The notes under the pieces are model-generated. The model saw only the letters and a program-made list of their open reading frames with translations, made no database searches and was not told the origin of the DNA. 64,000 bases of DNA from Deltaproteobacteria bacterium (GTDB taxonomy: Bacteria > Myxococcota_A > Polyangia > HGW-17): the NCBI GenBank assembly GCA_016937155.1, contig JAFGWM010000053.1, positions 79,495 to 143,494 of the forward strand. Reading direction: 5' to 3'. Positions 56,147-64,000 of this stretch are shown here, in pieces. Every line of letters begins with the position of its first letter. The stretch's first letter is position 1. The translations under genes were made by a program, and so were the position numbers.

Positions 56147-56998
56147 TCATGAAATAAATGAATGAAATTCTCTGGCGGATTCAAATGCCTCTGTAATTAT
56201 ATCCTTAAGGTCCGGCTCGGATAAGTTGAAAATAGGCTGGATGTTTAACTGCAACACCCTAGCCGTATCAACCTCGTCTTCATTGAATATATGAGAAACA
56301 ATCCTTACAGATGGCTCAACATTGTTTTTCCAGTCAACTGAATGATGGAACAAAATATTCTTAATCAGATATGGAGGCAATTCCCACATATCACCCAGAA
56401 TTCCACCCAGCTGGCAGTGGTTGAATGAAAGAAGTTTGTTCTCCAGATCCACAACTCCCCCAATTTCACCAGCGGACTGAGCCTGCTTCCATAAATTGCA
56501 GTATTTATCCTTTTTAATATGAGCCATTATTGAAACAGCTATATCCATTAAAAAAGCAGCTGTAAAACTCTCCGGTTGAGTTTCGGGATGAATTTTTGAG
56601 GCCAGTATTCTGGATAGTGCAGCTCTCCTTGATGAATACAGCCAGAATTTGCGATGGTCAAAACAGGATGTCTCAAACTCTGGTAAAGCACCTGAAACAA
56701 CAGTTGATAAAACTGTGGATTCCAGTCTTGCTCGTCCGAGAAGTTTAATGGCGTGATCCAGATTGGATACTTTTTTACCTAAGCCAAAAGCCGCACTGTT
56801 TACTGTTCTCAGGACCTTGACGTGCAAACCTGGATCCATTTCTATGCTAGTTGTAATATCCTTTACCGTACTTTGGGAAGAACGCAACAAACTCAGAACC
56901 GTCATTGTTGTAGATGGGAAAGTTGGTATTTCATACCCATCCAGTTTTTGCCTGATCTGCAATAAGGCTCTGTCAGTTTTACTCCTGAAAAATCCCAT
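56147..56998 (-). CDS. HDOD-domain signalling protein
   Basis: 283-aa HDOD protein (a divergent HD-related domain that often relays signals, e.g. in c-di-GMP or stress networks). IPTFPSTTMTVLSLLRSS, DPGLHVKVLRTVNSAAFG, SNLDHAIKLLGRARLESTVL are the family motifs; a C-terminal helical part (KNILFHHSVDW) lacks a clear metal site. Its ATG overlaps the stop of the upstream channel gene by one base (TGATG), so the two are translated as a pair. Confidence 0.88.
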   Translation of the reverse strand: MGFFRSKTDRALLQIRQKLDGYEIPTFPSTTMTVLSLLRSSQSTVKDITTSIEMDPGLHVKVLRTVNSAAFGLGKKVSNLDHAIKLLGRARLESTVLSTVVSGALPEFETSCFDHRKFWLYSSRRAALSRILASKIHPETQPESFTAAFLMDIAVSIMAHIKKDKYCNLWKQAQSAGEIGGVVDLENKLLSFNHCQLGGILGDMWELPPYLIKNILFHHSVDWKNNVEPSVRIVSHIFNEDEVDTARVLQLNIQPIFNLSEPDLKDIITEAFESAREFHSFIS

Positions 56999-57999
56999 CA
57001 GTCACCTCTTCGTGCTATTTTATTACTGAATATAGCCAGTGCTCCACCAAGCAAACCATAACCTGTGAGAACTTCTATAATAACAAGTACCTGAGCCGGA
57101 ACTGAAATCGGAACAATATCACCAAATCCAAGTGTGGTTAATGTTACAAAACTGAAATATAAAGGAGACATCCATGTACGGTGAAAACCATAATCTATGG
57201 CGACTGTGGCATAGAGAAAACTGAATACCAGTGCAACACCCACTGTAAGAAGAACCCATCTTATCATACTTCTTCCACAATCACTGCTGATTAACCAGAA
57301 ATAGAAAACAATCCTGTTGAAGAAGGATTTCCTTTTAAATTCCTCCAGATAATTCTGGTCTATAATAAATCTTCTGAGCTGGTAGGCACCCACAAAATTA
57401 ATATTTCTGAAATCAGTTGCAAACCAGTCAGCTGTTTCAAAATCTGAAACATAGGATAGAGAGGATTCCCTTAGATCAGACTCTCTGAGAACTGTATAAT
57501 CGAAAGAAGAAAATGAGAAATTAACCCTTCTCAAATCAGCGTTTGTAAAGTCAGTCCCACAAAATCTGCATTCCATCATTCTTGATTCATAAAGATCTGC
57601 CATGGAAAAATCACAGTCAGCAATTATAGATTTTGAAAAGGTACAATTTCTGACACATGCTCCCACAAATCTGGATCCAGTCATATCAACTGCGCCAAAA
57701 CCTGTTTCAACTCCATGAGTATCATTAAAACTTGAATTTTTCAGGGTTGCTCCTGTAAATTCACACATTGTGATTTCTGCCCCATCAAAACGTGAACCAT
57801 CCAGATTGCACTTAAAAAAATTTACTTTCTTTAAAATACAGTCGGTAAAATCTGCTCTGGAAAGATTAATAAAGGAAAAATCCACCCCAGTAATTTCTTT
57901 TCCCGAAAAATCACATCCACTCAAATTAGTGGGACGATTCATATCCCCTGGCAAAGTAGAGCACAAAATAGAAATAAGTTCATCAGCTGATTTTTCCAA
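56998..57999 (-). CDS. Pentapeptide-repeat protein fused to a two-helix K+ channel
   Basis: 333-aa fusion. Residues about 20-220 are pentapeptide repeats (A/C-D/N-L/F-x-x type: GCDFSGKEITGVDFSFINLS, ADLYESRMMECRFCGTDFTN), expected to form a right-handed beta-helix. The C-terminal 100 aa have two membrane helices around a pore loop with the filter TLGFGD (about residue 290), typical of K+ channels (TxGxGD). The beta-helix is probably cytoplasmic and gating-related. It overlaps the HDOD gene by one base. Divergent from the histidine kinase gene. Confidence 0.85.
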   Translation of the reverse strand: MEKSADELISILCSTLPGDMNRPTNLSGCDFSGKEITGVDFSFINLSRADFTDCILKKVNFFKCNLDGSRFDGAEITMCEFTGATLKNSSFNDTHGVETGFGAVDMTGSRFVGACVRNCTFSKSIIADCDFSMADLYESRMMECRFCGTDFTNADLRRVNFSFSSFDYTVLRESDLRESSLSYVSDFETADWFATDFRNINFVGAYQLRRFIIDQNYLEEFKRKSFFNRIVFYFWLISSDCGRSMIRWVLLTVGVALVFSFLYATVAIDYGFHRTWMSPLYFSFVTLTTLGFGDIVPISVPAQVLVIIEVLTGYGLLGGALAIFSNKIARRGD

Positions 58000-58090
58000 A
58001 AGTTTTCTCCATAAAAAACCACGGTCAATACATGGTTTCCTTACTGTTACTTCGGTTATCTTTCCTGAAATATTATTCTAAATTTGAAAG

Positions 58091-58107
58091 TTGTTGATAT
58101 TCAACAA
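58091..58107. promoter_or_regulatory. Inverted repeat between channel and histidine kinase genes
   Basis: TTGTTGA-tat-TCAACAA, 7-base arms, 3-base centre, in the 183-base divergent region (57999/58183). Operator-like; no run of T follows. Confidence 0.4.
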
Positions 58108-58182
58108 ATTGCTTGAATCAGGACTAAATATAGATTAAACCTGTTAAAAAGTGTAATTACTATATTTTTGGGAGAAGATACC

Positions 58183-60045
58183 ATGTCTTTTGTTTTGATG
58201 GGAGTATCCATAACAATGCAGATGGCTGCTGCTTTTCTGGCATTTTATCATCTTCGAAAAAAACCAAGAATTTACGCCTGGAGCTTTGTGGCAGTTGCAC
58301 TCTTTCTAATGGGAATCAGACGATTAATTTCACTTTCTGCAACAATTCAAATAAAAAATCACTCATTCGATCCCAGAGCTGAAAGCGTCGCTCTGATCAT
58401 TTCCATACTTATGTTTCTGGGAGTGTGGAAAATTGGAAGTGTTTTTGAACATATAGATAATCTTGTAAAAAAATCCGAAAAAGAACTCAAAAAAAGAAAA
58501 TTTATACAGAATGAATTATTGAAAAGTCAGAATGAATTACGAAAAAGCCATGAACAGTTATTGTCAGTTTTTAACACTTCTGACGAACTGCTTATCTTCG
58601 GTATAGATGAACAGGAAAAAGTGATATTCTGGAATATTTCCTGTGAAAAAACATTTGGAGTTAAACACATAGATGCCATAGGCAAAGAACTGGAAAGCAT
58701 TGTTTCTCCTGTGGATAAAAATAGAAAATTATTAGATAAATTTAAAAATATCTACACACCTGATATTCATCTCCTTCCGATGGAAATATCTGTTTTAACT
58801 AAAGAAAGCACCGGAATTACTCTTTACTCAACATGTATACCAATTAAACTGCCCGATGGCAGAAAAGAGATATTCTTTATAAATCTGGACATAACAGAAA
58901 AGCAAATCCGTGCTAAGGAACAGATTAAAATTGCCAGACTGGAAAGTCTTGGGATTGTTGCAGGCGGAATTGCCCATGATTTTAATAACCTTCTTACAGG
59001 TGTCTTCGGGAATATTGAACTTGCACAGATGTCAATAAGTGCTGAAAGTGAATCTTTTTTATATCTGGATGATGCAAAATCATCTATAGCAAAGAGCAGG
59101 GAACTCACCAGAAAGCTACTAACTTTTTCTATGGGGGGCAATCCTGACAGGCAACCTATCGATATCATAAAAATAATAAAGGATTTAGTACCAACTAAAA
59201 TTACAAATTCAGAAATAGCCGTATTTTTCGACTTTGCAAACAACATTGAAAATATATCTGGAGATAAATATCAATTGGAAGAGGCTTTTTCTGAAATTCT
59301 TAAAAATGCTGTTCAAGCAATGCCAGATGGTGGGAAACTTGAGATAAAAATGTTTGAAACCAAGGCTTTTGAATCCAGAGGAAATCAGTACTTAAGAATT
59401 GAATTTACTGATTCAGGAGAAGGAATACCTGAAGAAAATCTTGATCGTATTTTCGAACCGTATTTTACCACCAGAAATATAGGTGATGGATTAGGTCTGG
59501 CAATAGCACACAGTATAATTAAAAAACACGATGGATTCATTCTGGTTGAATCACAACTAGGAAAAGGTAGCAGATTCAGCATTTTACTTCCAGGAATTTT
59601 CAGATACATTAGAGAAAAAAATAGCAATTCAGTCAATGATGTCAATAACATCAAACCCTGCAGAATACTCATTATGGATGATGATCCAGTTGTAAGAACA
59701 ACCTTGGAACGGGCTGTCGCATCCATGGGTTTAAAGGCAATATCAACGCCAGACGGAGACAGTGCCCTGATTGCATATGAAAATGAAAAAAGCACAGGTA
59801 ATGGATTCGATCTTGTTATTCTCGATCTCACTGTTCCTGAGGGCTCCGGTGGACTTGAAACGGCACAGGCAATACTCAGAATTGATCCTGAGGCAAGATT
59901 AATTGTATCCAGTGGATTTTCAAATGATCCGATTATGTTTGACTATAAAAAATATGGTTTCAGTGGTGTAATATCAAAACCATGGGAGTATAGTGAATTG
60001 AAAAATCTAATCCATGAAATCGTAAGCAACGGGAAAATGATATAA
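58183..60045 (+). CDS. Hybrid histidine kinase with PAS and receiver domains
   Basis: 620-aa membrane sensor. Three N-terminal hydrophobic segments (MQMAAAFLAFYHL, AWSFVAVALFLMGI, ALIISILMFLGVW), a linker, a PAS-like domain (about 125-240), phospho-His in GIVAGGIAHDFNNLLTG (NtrB-like class), ATPase motifs NAVQAMPDGG, DSGEGIP and GDGLGLAIAHSIIKKHDG, and a C-terminal receiver (RILIMDDDPVVR, LVILDLTVPEGSGG, ISKPWE). Start ATG 58183 has GGGAG 8 bases upstream; the frame is open to TTG 58168. The partner regulator is not adjacent. Confidence 0.92.
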   Translation: MSFVLMGVSITMQMAAAFLAFYHLRKKPRIYAWSFVAVALFLMGIRRLISLSATIQIKNHSFDPRAESVALIISILMFLGVWKIGSVFEHIDNLVKKSEKELKKRKFIQNELLKSQNELRKSHEQLLSVFNTSDELLIFGIDEQEKVIFWNISCEKTFGVKHIDAIGKELESIVSPVDKNRKLLDKFKNIYTPDIHLLPMEISVLTKESTGITLYSTCIPIKLPDGRKEIFFINLDITEKQIRAKEQIKIARLESLGIVAGGIAHDFNNLLTGVFGNIELAQMSISAESESFLYLDDAKSSIAKSRELTRKLLTFSMGGNPDRQPIDIIKIIKDLVPTKITNSEIAVFFDFANNIENISGDKYQLEEAFSEILKNAVQAMPDGGKLEIKMFETKAFESRGNQYLRIEFTDSGEGIPEENLDRIFEPYFTTRNIGDGLGLAIAHSIIKKHDGFILVESQLGKGSRFSILLPGIFRYIREKNSNSVNDVNNIKPCRILIMDDDPVVRTTLERAVASMGLKAISTPDGDSALIAYENEKSTGNGFDLVILDLTVPEGSGGLETAQAILRIDPEARLIVSSGFSNDPIMFDYKKYGFSGVISKPWEYSELKNLIHEIVSNGKMI

Positions 60046-60145
60046 ATATACTATTACTAAAATAATATTTATCAGGAAATTTTGTTCATTTTATTTTAGA
60101 TTTTTTCAGTGTTTCAATATGTTTATATCTTTAGAAAAAATAGAT

Positions 60146-60174
60146 TTGAACAATCATTTTTTTACAGTTATCCT
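60146..60174 (+). promoter_or_regulatory. Candidate promoter of the small lipoprotein gene
   Basis: TTGAAC (60146-60151), 17-base spacer, TATCCT (60169-60174). The leader of about 35 bases contains GGAG before ATG 60216. Confidence 0.4.
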
Positions 60175-60215
60175 GCTTTAAAAGGAACCATTTTTATTTA
60201 TTCTGGAGACTCACA

Positions 60216-60416
60216 ATGAAACTTACTTTTATCTCGATTCTTATAGTTTCAGGCATGTTTTCATGCCGTAGTTATGAAAGTGTAGCAACCACAACTACTG
60301 GAAATAAAGTCATTATCGCAAAAAATAATTCATTTCTTTTTGGGGCCCTTTCCAGTGTGGTTGTATGCGATCTGGATGGTAATAAACTCACCAACTGTCA
60401 GTCCAGTGAACCATAA
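60216..60416 (+). CDS. Small lipoprotein, function unknown
   Basis: 66-aa predicted lipoprotein: signal MKLTFISILIVSGMFSC with lipobox GMFSC. The mature part is about 50 aa with one hydrophobic stretch (NSFLFGALSSVVVCDLDG) and no domain recognised. GGAG ribosome site present. It sits alone between the histidine kinase and the lipoprotein at 60590. Confidence 0.6.
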   Translation: MKLTFISILIVSGMFSCRSYESVATTTTGNKVIIAKNNSFLFGALSSVVVCDLDGNKLTNCQSSEP

Positions 60417-60589
60417 ATCAAAAATTTTCATTTAAATCCTTAAAATATCCTGAAGCCTGTGTTCTTCGTTTGGATTATTACTAAAAACTTCCCGCAACAG
60501 AATTCTGCCAACCCCATGGACAGAGCTGCTTTTTTTATGTTCTATTCTGACAAATTAATTTAGTATAGGCTAAGAAGGAAATATAGCCA

Positions 60590-61861
60590 ATGTTCTATGA
60601 TTTCATTAAAAGACTAACTCATCTGTGGAATTTGTCATTTTTCATAATTTTGTCTGTATTATTATCCATTATCAGCGGCGGATGTGATAATACCAGCTCC
60701 TCCTCAAACAATTATACTCCGGATTCCGGTTCTGATGTGGATGCACAGGATATATCAGACAGTGATATCGTTGAAGATGATTTTACCTGTTCAGAATCTT
60801 CAACCGAATTACCCAGATTTATTGATTTACCAGGTGCTGATCCCAATGGAATTTATGATCCCGATCTTGAGTGGGATCCTGTGAATAAAATACTCTGGAT
60901 GGTTTATTCAACTGTGGATGGCTTACCTGGTAGTGGAAAAGTCAGCACCCATTTGTCATTCTCTGAAGATAATGGCACTACATGGTGTCATGCCGGTATC
61001 ATAAATCAATCCACAGATGTTCCATATGATGAACAGCCGGCAGATATTGCGCAGGAACAAGCCCATTGGAGCCATGAGACACCATCAATTTATTATGACG
61101 TTGATGCTCCTCCCCAGTACAGATGGACAATTATATGGCACAGATATCTTCACGTTGAAGACAATAATGCAGATACTGATGATCGACATTTTGAACATGG
61201 ATGGATCGCCAGAAAGTCGGCGCCTTCCCCTTGGGAACTTGCAGATGCAACAGAGGAGAAACTATTCAGTTATCTTGCTTACCACTTCAATCCTGTCATA
61301 GAAGCCTATAATAACTCTGCTCCGGGAGGACTTCCTCTGAAAAGATTCGATACTGACCCAAATCTCGGAGGCTGTATTGCACTTGGTGAACCAGGTGTCG
61401 CTGTTACAGACGGCAAGATTATAATCGCTCTATTTTGCTATCGTTCTGAAGAGCAGCAGGATATAGTGTTGATAAATTATTCCCATGAAAGTGAACTGTG
61501 GTCATATTCTGGAACACTTTTAACTACCGAAGATGCTCAGGCAATTCATCCTGCTCTGACAGGTTTCAATGCGCCGGATATTTATAAGACACAAACTACA
61601 TGGAGAATGGTGATAAGCCCGGCAGATGGGCTCTACCATGGATGTATCGAATATGAAATTGATCTTGAAAATGCTGTTTTGAGTGACAATGATGATAATG
61701 GACCGGATGTATTTTATGTATATGAGCAAAATCCTGACTCACAGGTTTTTCAGACTGGAGCCTGTACATATCACAGCGAAAGTCTTACTGGAATGATTGC
61801 GGGAGATATATATCTTTCAGGTGTTCAATTCCGTCTGGTTGCAACAGGTGATTTCAGGTAA
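60590..61861 (+). CDS. Lipoprotein with sialidase/BNR-like fold, function unknown
   Basis: 423-aa predicted lipoprotein; signal with lipobox ISGGC (Cys32). An Asp/Ser-rich linker (SDVDAQDISDSDIVEDD) follows. The rest has propeller-like sequences (DPNGIYDPDLEWDPVNKILW, STHLSFSEDNGTTWCHAG, GEPGVAVTDGKIIIALFCYR), the FSxDNGxTW being a BNR/Asp-box-type motif of sialidase-fold or arabinanase-fold proteins. No full set of catalytic residues was identified. ATG has AAGGA upstream. No carbohydrate gene is adjacent. Confidence 0.72.
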   Translation: MFYDFIKRLTHLWNLSFFIILSVLLSIISGGCDNTSSSSNNYTPDSGSDVDAQDISDSDIVEDDFTCSESSTELPRFIDLPGADPNGIYDPDLEWDPVNKILWMVYSTVDGLPGSGKVSTHLSFSEDNGTTWCHAGIINQSTDVPYDEQPADIAQEQAHWSHETPSIYYDVDAPPQYRWTIIWHRYLHVEDNNADTDDRHFEHGWIARKSAPSPWELADATEEKLFSYLAYHFNPVIEAYNNSAPGGLPLKRFDTDPNLGGCIALGEPGVAVTDGKIIIALFCYRSEEQQDIVLINYSHESELWSYSGTLLTTEDAQAIHPALTGFNAPDIYKTQTTWRMVISPADGLYHGCIEYEIDLENAVLSDNDDNGPDVFYVYEQNPDSQVFQTGACTYHSESLTGMIAGDIYLSGVQFRLVATGDFR

Positions 61862-62047
61862 CATGTTTTTTGCAAAACCCGAAAATGTTTATGGGTTCAA
61901 GTCAGACTATCTTCGTTGATTTATCTTTATTTGTAATAAAAAGACTTGTAAACAGTATGTTTCACTATATGTTATCCATAACTTCAGATGAGAACCTCTG
62001 AAAGAAACATTGTAATTATTATATAAATTTAAAAATAAGGTTCGGCA

Positions 62048-62983
62048 ATGGAATTAGAATCTGGAATTGAAAGTAAATTAAAGAAAGTACGAAGTGGATT
62101 CTGTGCGATACTGGGAAGACCTAATGTTGGAAAATCCACGCTTCTCAACTATCTTATAGGCAGAAAAATTGCCATCACAAGTCCCAAACCCCAGACAACC
62201 AGAGAGATTATTACAGGAATCTATCATGGAGAAAACGTACAGATTGCCTTTCTGGACACCCCAGGATATCACAAGGCAGGAAAAAAACTGAACCGTTACA
62301 TGGTTTCAAAAGCAGTTTCCACAATTATGGATGCTGATGTCGTTGTAATAATGACAGATCCCACTTCTAAATTTGATGAATTCTCCAAACGGGACAGTGC
62401 ACTTGAACTTGCGAAAAATGCAAATGAACATGGAAAAAGTGTGATTGTTGTTTTAAACAAAACAGACATTAATGGGAAAAAAAGTCTTATGCTCCCACTT
62501 ATGGAAAAATGGATGAAAGTGGAAGGAGTAAAAACAGTAATTCCTGTCAGTGCCCAAACCGGGGAAGGAGTAGACATATTGTTAAAGGAGATTGGTGAAT
62601 TCCTCGAAGAAGGTATTGCCTATTATCCCGACGACATGGACACTGATAGAGGTGATGAGTGGATATCATCTGAAATCATAAGAGAATCCATGATCATGCT
62701 TATGAAAGATGAACTTCCATATAGTATAGGAACTAAAATTATTTCGGTTGAGCATCATGATAATGGTTCAATGCGTATGGAAGCTGATATATTTGTTGAA
62801 CGTTCCTCTCAGAAGGCAATAATTATTGGGGCGAAAGGAACAATGATCAAAGAAATTGGTGAACGGGCAAGAAAAAGCCTTTCAGTCTATTTCAAAAAGC
62901 CGGTACATCTTTTTTTGAGCGTAAAAGTTGAGCCTGACTGGACTGATTCCAGCAGGGGAATGACAAAACTGGGGTATGAATAA
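62048..62983 (+). CDS. era: GTPase Era
   Basis: 311-aa ribosome-assembly GTPase that binds 16S rRNA near its 3' end. G1 GRPNVGKST (about residue 23), G2 TTREIITG, G3 DTPGYH, G4 NKTD, G5 SAQ, and a C-terminal KH domain (KAIIIGAKGTMIKEIGERAR). Length fits (about 300 aa). AAGG ribosome site 7 bases before the ATG. Its stop overlaps the der start (TAATG), so the two essential GTPases are translated as a unit. Confidence 0.97.
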   Translation: MELESGIESKLKKVRSGFCAILGRPNVGKSTLLNYLIGRKIAITSPKPQTTREIITGIYHGENVQIAFLDTPGYHKAGKKLNRYMVSKAVSTIMDADVVVIMTDPTSKFDEFSKRDSALELAKNANEHGKSVIVVLNKTDINGKKSLMLPLMEKWMKVEGVKTVIPVSAQTGEGVDILLKEIGEFLEEGIAYYPDDMDTDRGDEWISSEIIRESMIMLMKDELPYSIGTKIISVEHHDNGSMRMEADIFVERSSQKAIIIGAKGTMIKEIGERARKSLSVYFKKPVHLFLSVKVEPDWTDSSRGMTKLGYE

Positions 62984-64000
62984 TGGTTATGCCACTTGTA
63001 GCTATAGTAGGTAGACCCAACGTGGGTAAAAGTACTTTGTTCAACAGAATTATCCGTGAACGTAAAGCTCTAACAGAGGATCTTCCAGGAGTTACCAGAG
63101 ACAGAATTTACGGTGATGCTGACTGGGGAAATAGAAATTTCAGACTGATTGATACCGGTGGTTTAGACAGTGCAAGTGAAGAAAACATGAAAAAGTCCAT
63201 TGCATCGCAGGTAAAGGTTGCAATAGAGGAAAGTAATGCTGTTATTTTCGTTGTGGACGGTCGTGATGGATTAATGCCTGAAGACATAGAAATTGTTGAT
63301 TATTTAAGACGAATTGACAAGCCTTTTGTACTGGCTGTTAATAAACTGGATTCAGATCGGGCGGATAATAAATCAGCCGAATTTTTCGAAACCGGCGTGG
63401 AAAAAGTAATACCTATCAGTGCAACTCACGGAAGAGGTGTTAGTGACGTACTTGATGATATAATAAAGTTAATTCCCGCATCTGATGAATCCGATTATGA
63501 AATTGATGATAGCAGAATCAGAATAACTTTTCTAGGACGTCCAAATGCTGGAAAAAGCAGCATAATTAACCGAATCATTGGAGAAGCAAGACTTCTGGTA
63601 GATGATGTTGCAGGAACCACTGTGGACTCAGTTGAGATTCCTTTTGAATATAATGAAAAACAGTTTACGCTGGTTGATACTGCTGGAATGAGAAAAAAAG
63701 CAAACATCAAACGTGATCTGGAAAAACTGGCCACAATGAGGGCTGTTTCAGCTTTAGAATCTAGTGATGTAATTGTTCTGATGATCGATTCAACACTTGG
63801 AATTCATGATCAGGATGCAAAATTAGTCAATCTCGCAGAACGAAGAGGGAAATGTATAATAGTTGCACTCAATAAATGGGATCTTGTAAAAGGAACAGAA
63901 CAGGAAGAAAAAATACTTCAGGATGTGGAAGATAAACTGCGCTTTATTCAGTGGGCTCCAGTCATTCACACCAGTGCACTTACAGGTAAGGGAATTCCAA
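62983..64000 (+). CDS. der: GTPase Der/EngA (3' partial)
   Basis: Double-GTPase ribosome-biogenesis protein; about 339 of roughly 440 residues are in the window and the frame runs off the end. First G domain: VGRPNVGKSTLFN, TRDRIYG, DTGGLD, NKLD. Second: LGRPNAGKSSIIN (about 63532), DTAGMRKK, NKWD. The ATG 62983 overlaps era by one base; ATG 62989 is an alternative start. Confidence 0.95.
   Translation, partial: MVMPLVAIVGRPNVGKSTLFNRIIRERKALTEDLPGVTRDRIYGDADWGNRNFRLIDTGGLDSASEENMKKSIASQVKVAIEESNAVIFVVDGRDGLMPEDIEIVDYLRRIDKPFVLAVNKLDSDRADNKSAEFFETGVEKVIPISATHGRGVSDVLDDIIKLIPASDESDYEIDDSRIRITFLGRPNAGKSSIINRIIGEARLLVDDVAGTTVDSVEIPFEYNEKQFTLVDTAGMRKKANIKRDLEKLATMRAVSALESSDVIVLMIDSTLGIHDQDAKLVNLAERRGKCIIVALNKWDLVKGTEQEEKILQDVEDKLRFIQWAPVIHTSALTGKGIP

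Noticed and set aside
61862-62047. AACCC ... GGGTT in the gap before era as a terminator, and TATAAA at 62022 as its promoter
   Set aside because: The stem is 5 bp with a 12-base loop and no T run; the -10-like box lacks a -35 at 16-18 bases.

Overview
The window is chromosomal DNA of an AT-rich, Gram-negative bacterium, most likely from the Deltaproteobacteria sensu lato (Myxococcota-like). The signs are a Ser/Thr kinase with a PEGA domain and the HRDLSPNN catalytic loop, Cys-rich DUF4215-type and beta-propeller lipoproteins, a bactofilin, response regulators with DUF4388 and TPR units, many lipoproteins, OmpA proteins with thrombospondin type 3 repeats, and a DUF1844 protein. Ferredoxin-dependent 2-oxoacid oxidoreductase genes point to an anaerobic or facultative metabolism. 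No phage, insertion sequence, CRISPR array, tRNA or rRNA was recognised; genes are densely packed with many overlapping starts and stops. The species cannot be named from this.

Layout. 1-3843: 3' part of a Wzz/BY-kinase polysaccharide gene and a convergent PEGA-type Ser/Thr kinase. 3886-4863: beta-lactamase-fold serine hydrolase. 4847-9352 (minus): compact six-gene run (small unknown, DUF1844, imidazolonepropionase with an extra N-terminal domain, YgeW-type carbamoyltransferase, PrmA, lipoprotein). 9461-12928: Nif3-like protein, then a SNF2 motor with a separate RapA-C-like partner. 13024-20720: large Cys-rich/propeller lipoprotein, hybrid histidine kinase, and a minus operon of lipoprotein, GHKL ATPase and bactofilin. 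21097-30393: two large TPR proteins on opposite strands that share a C-terminal region, with an MBL hydrolase and a zinc-ribbon protein between them. 30604-36913: outer-membrane set (two lipoproteins, OmpA/TSP3 protein, TonB-dependent receptor).

36924-45553: an MFSD1-like transporter diverges from a nine-gene operon joining a P-loop ATPase, KorDABC 2-oxoacid:ferredoxin oxidoreductase, NuoE/NuoF/HoxU-like NAD(P)H diaphorase subunits and a polyferredoxin. The simplest reading is a module that passes electrons between 2-oxoacid oxidation and NAD(P). 45665-50627: WG-repeat protein, PhoH, lamin-tail lipoprotein and groL with a clear terminator. 50794-54544: Ca-type P-ATPase, CYTH protein, DTW tRNA-modifying enzyme. 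54672-61861: a beta-barrel protein, signalling genes (STAS-like, HDOD, pentapeptide/K+ channel fusion, hybrid histidine kinase) and lipoproteins. 62048-64000: era and the 5' part of der.

The most unusual items are the C-terminal domain shared by the two TPR proteins, the KOR-diaphorase operon, the two-gene RapA arrangement, the extended HutI next to YgeW, and a probably leaderless lipoprotein gene with direct repeats at its promoter. All calls are from reading the sequence; no database search was run.
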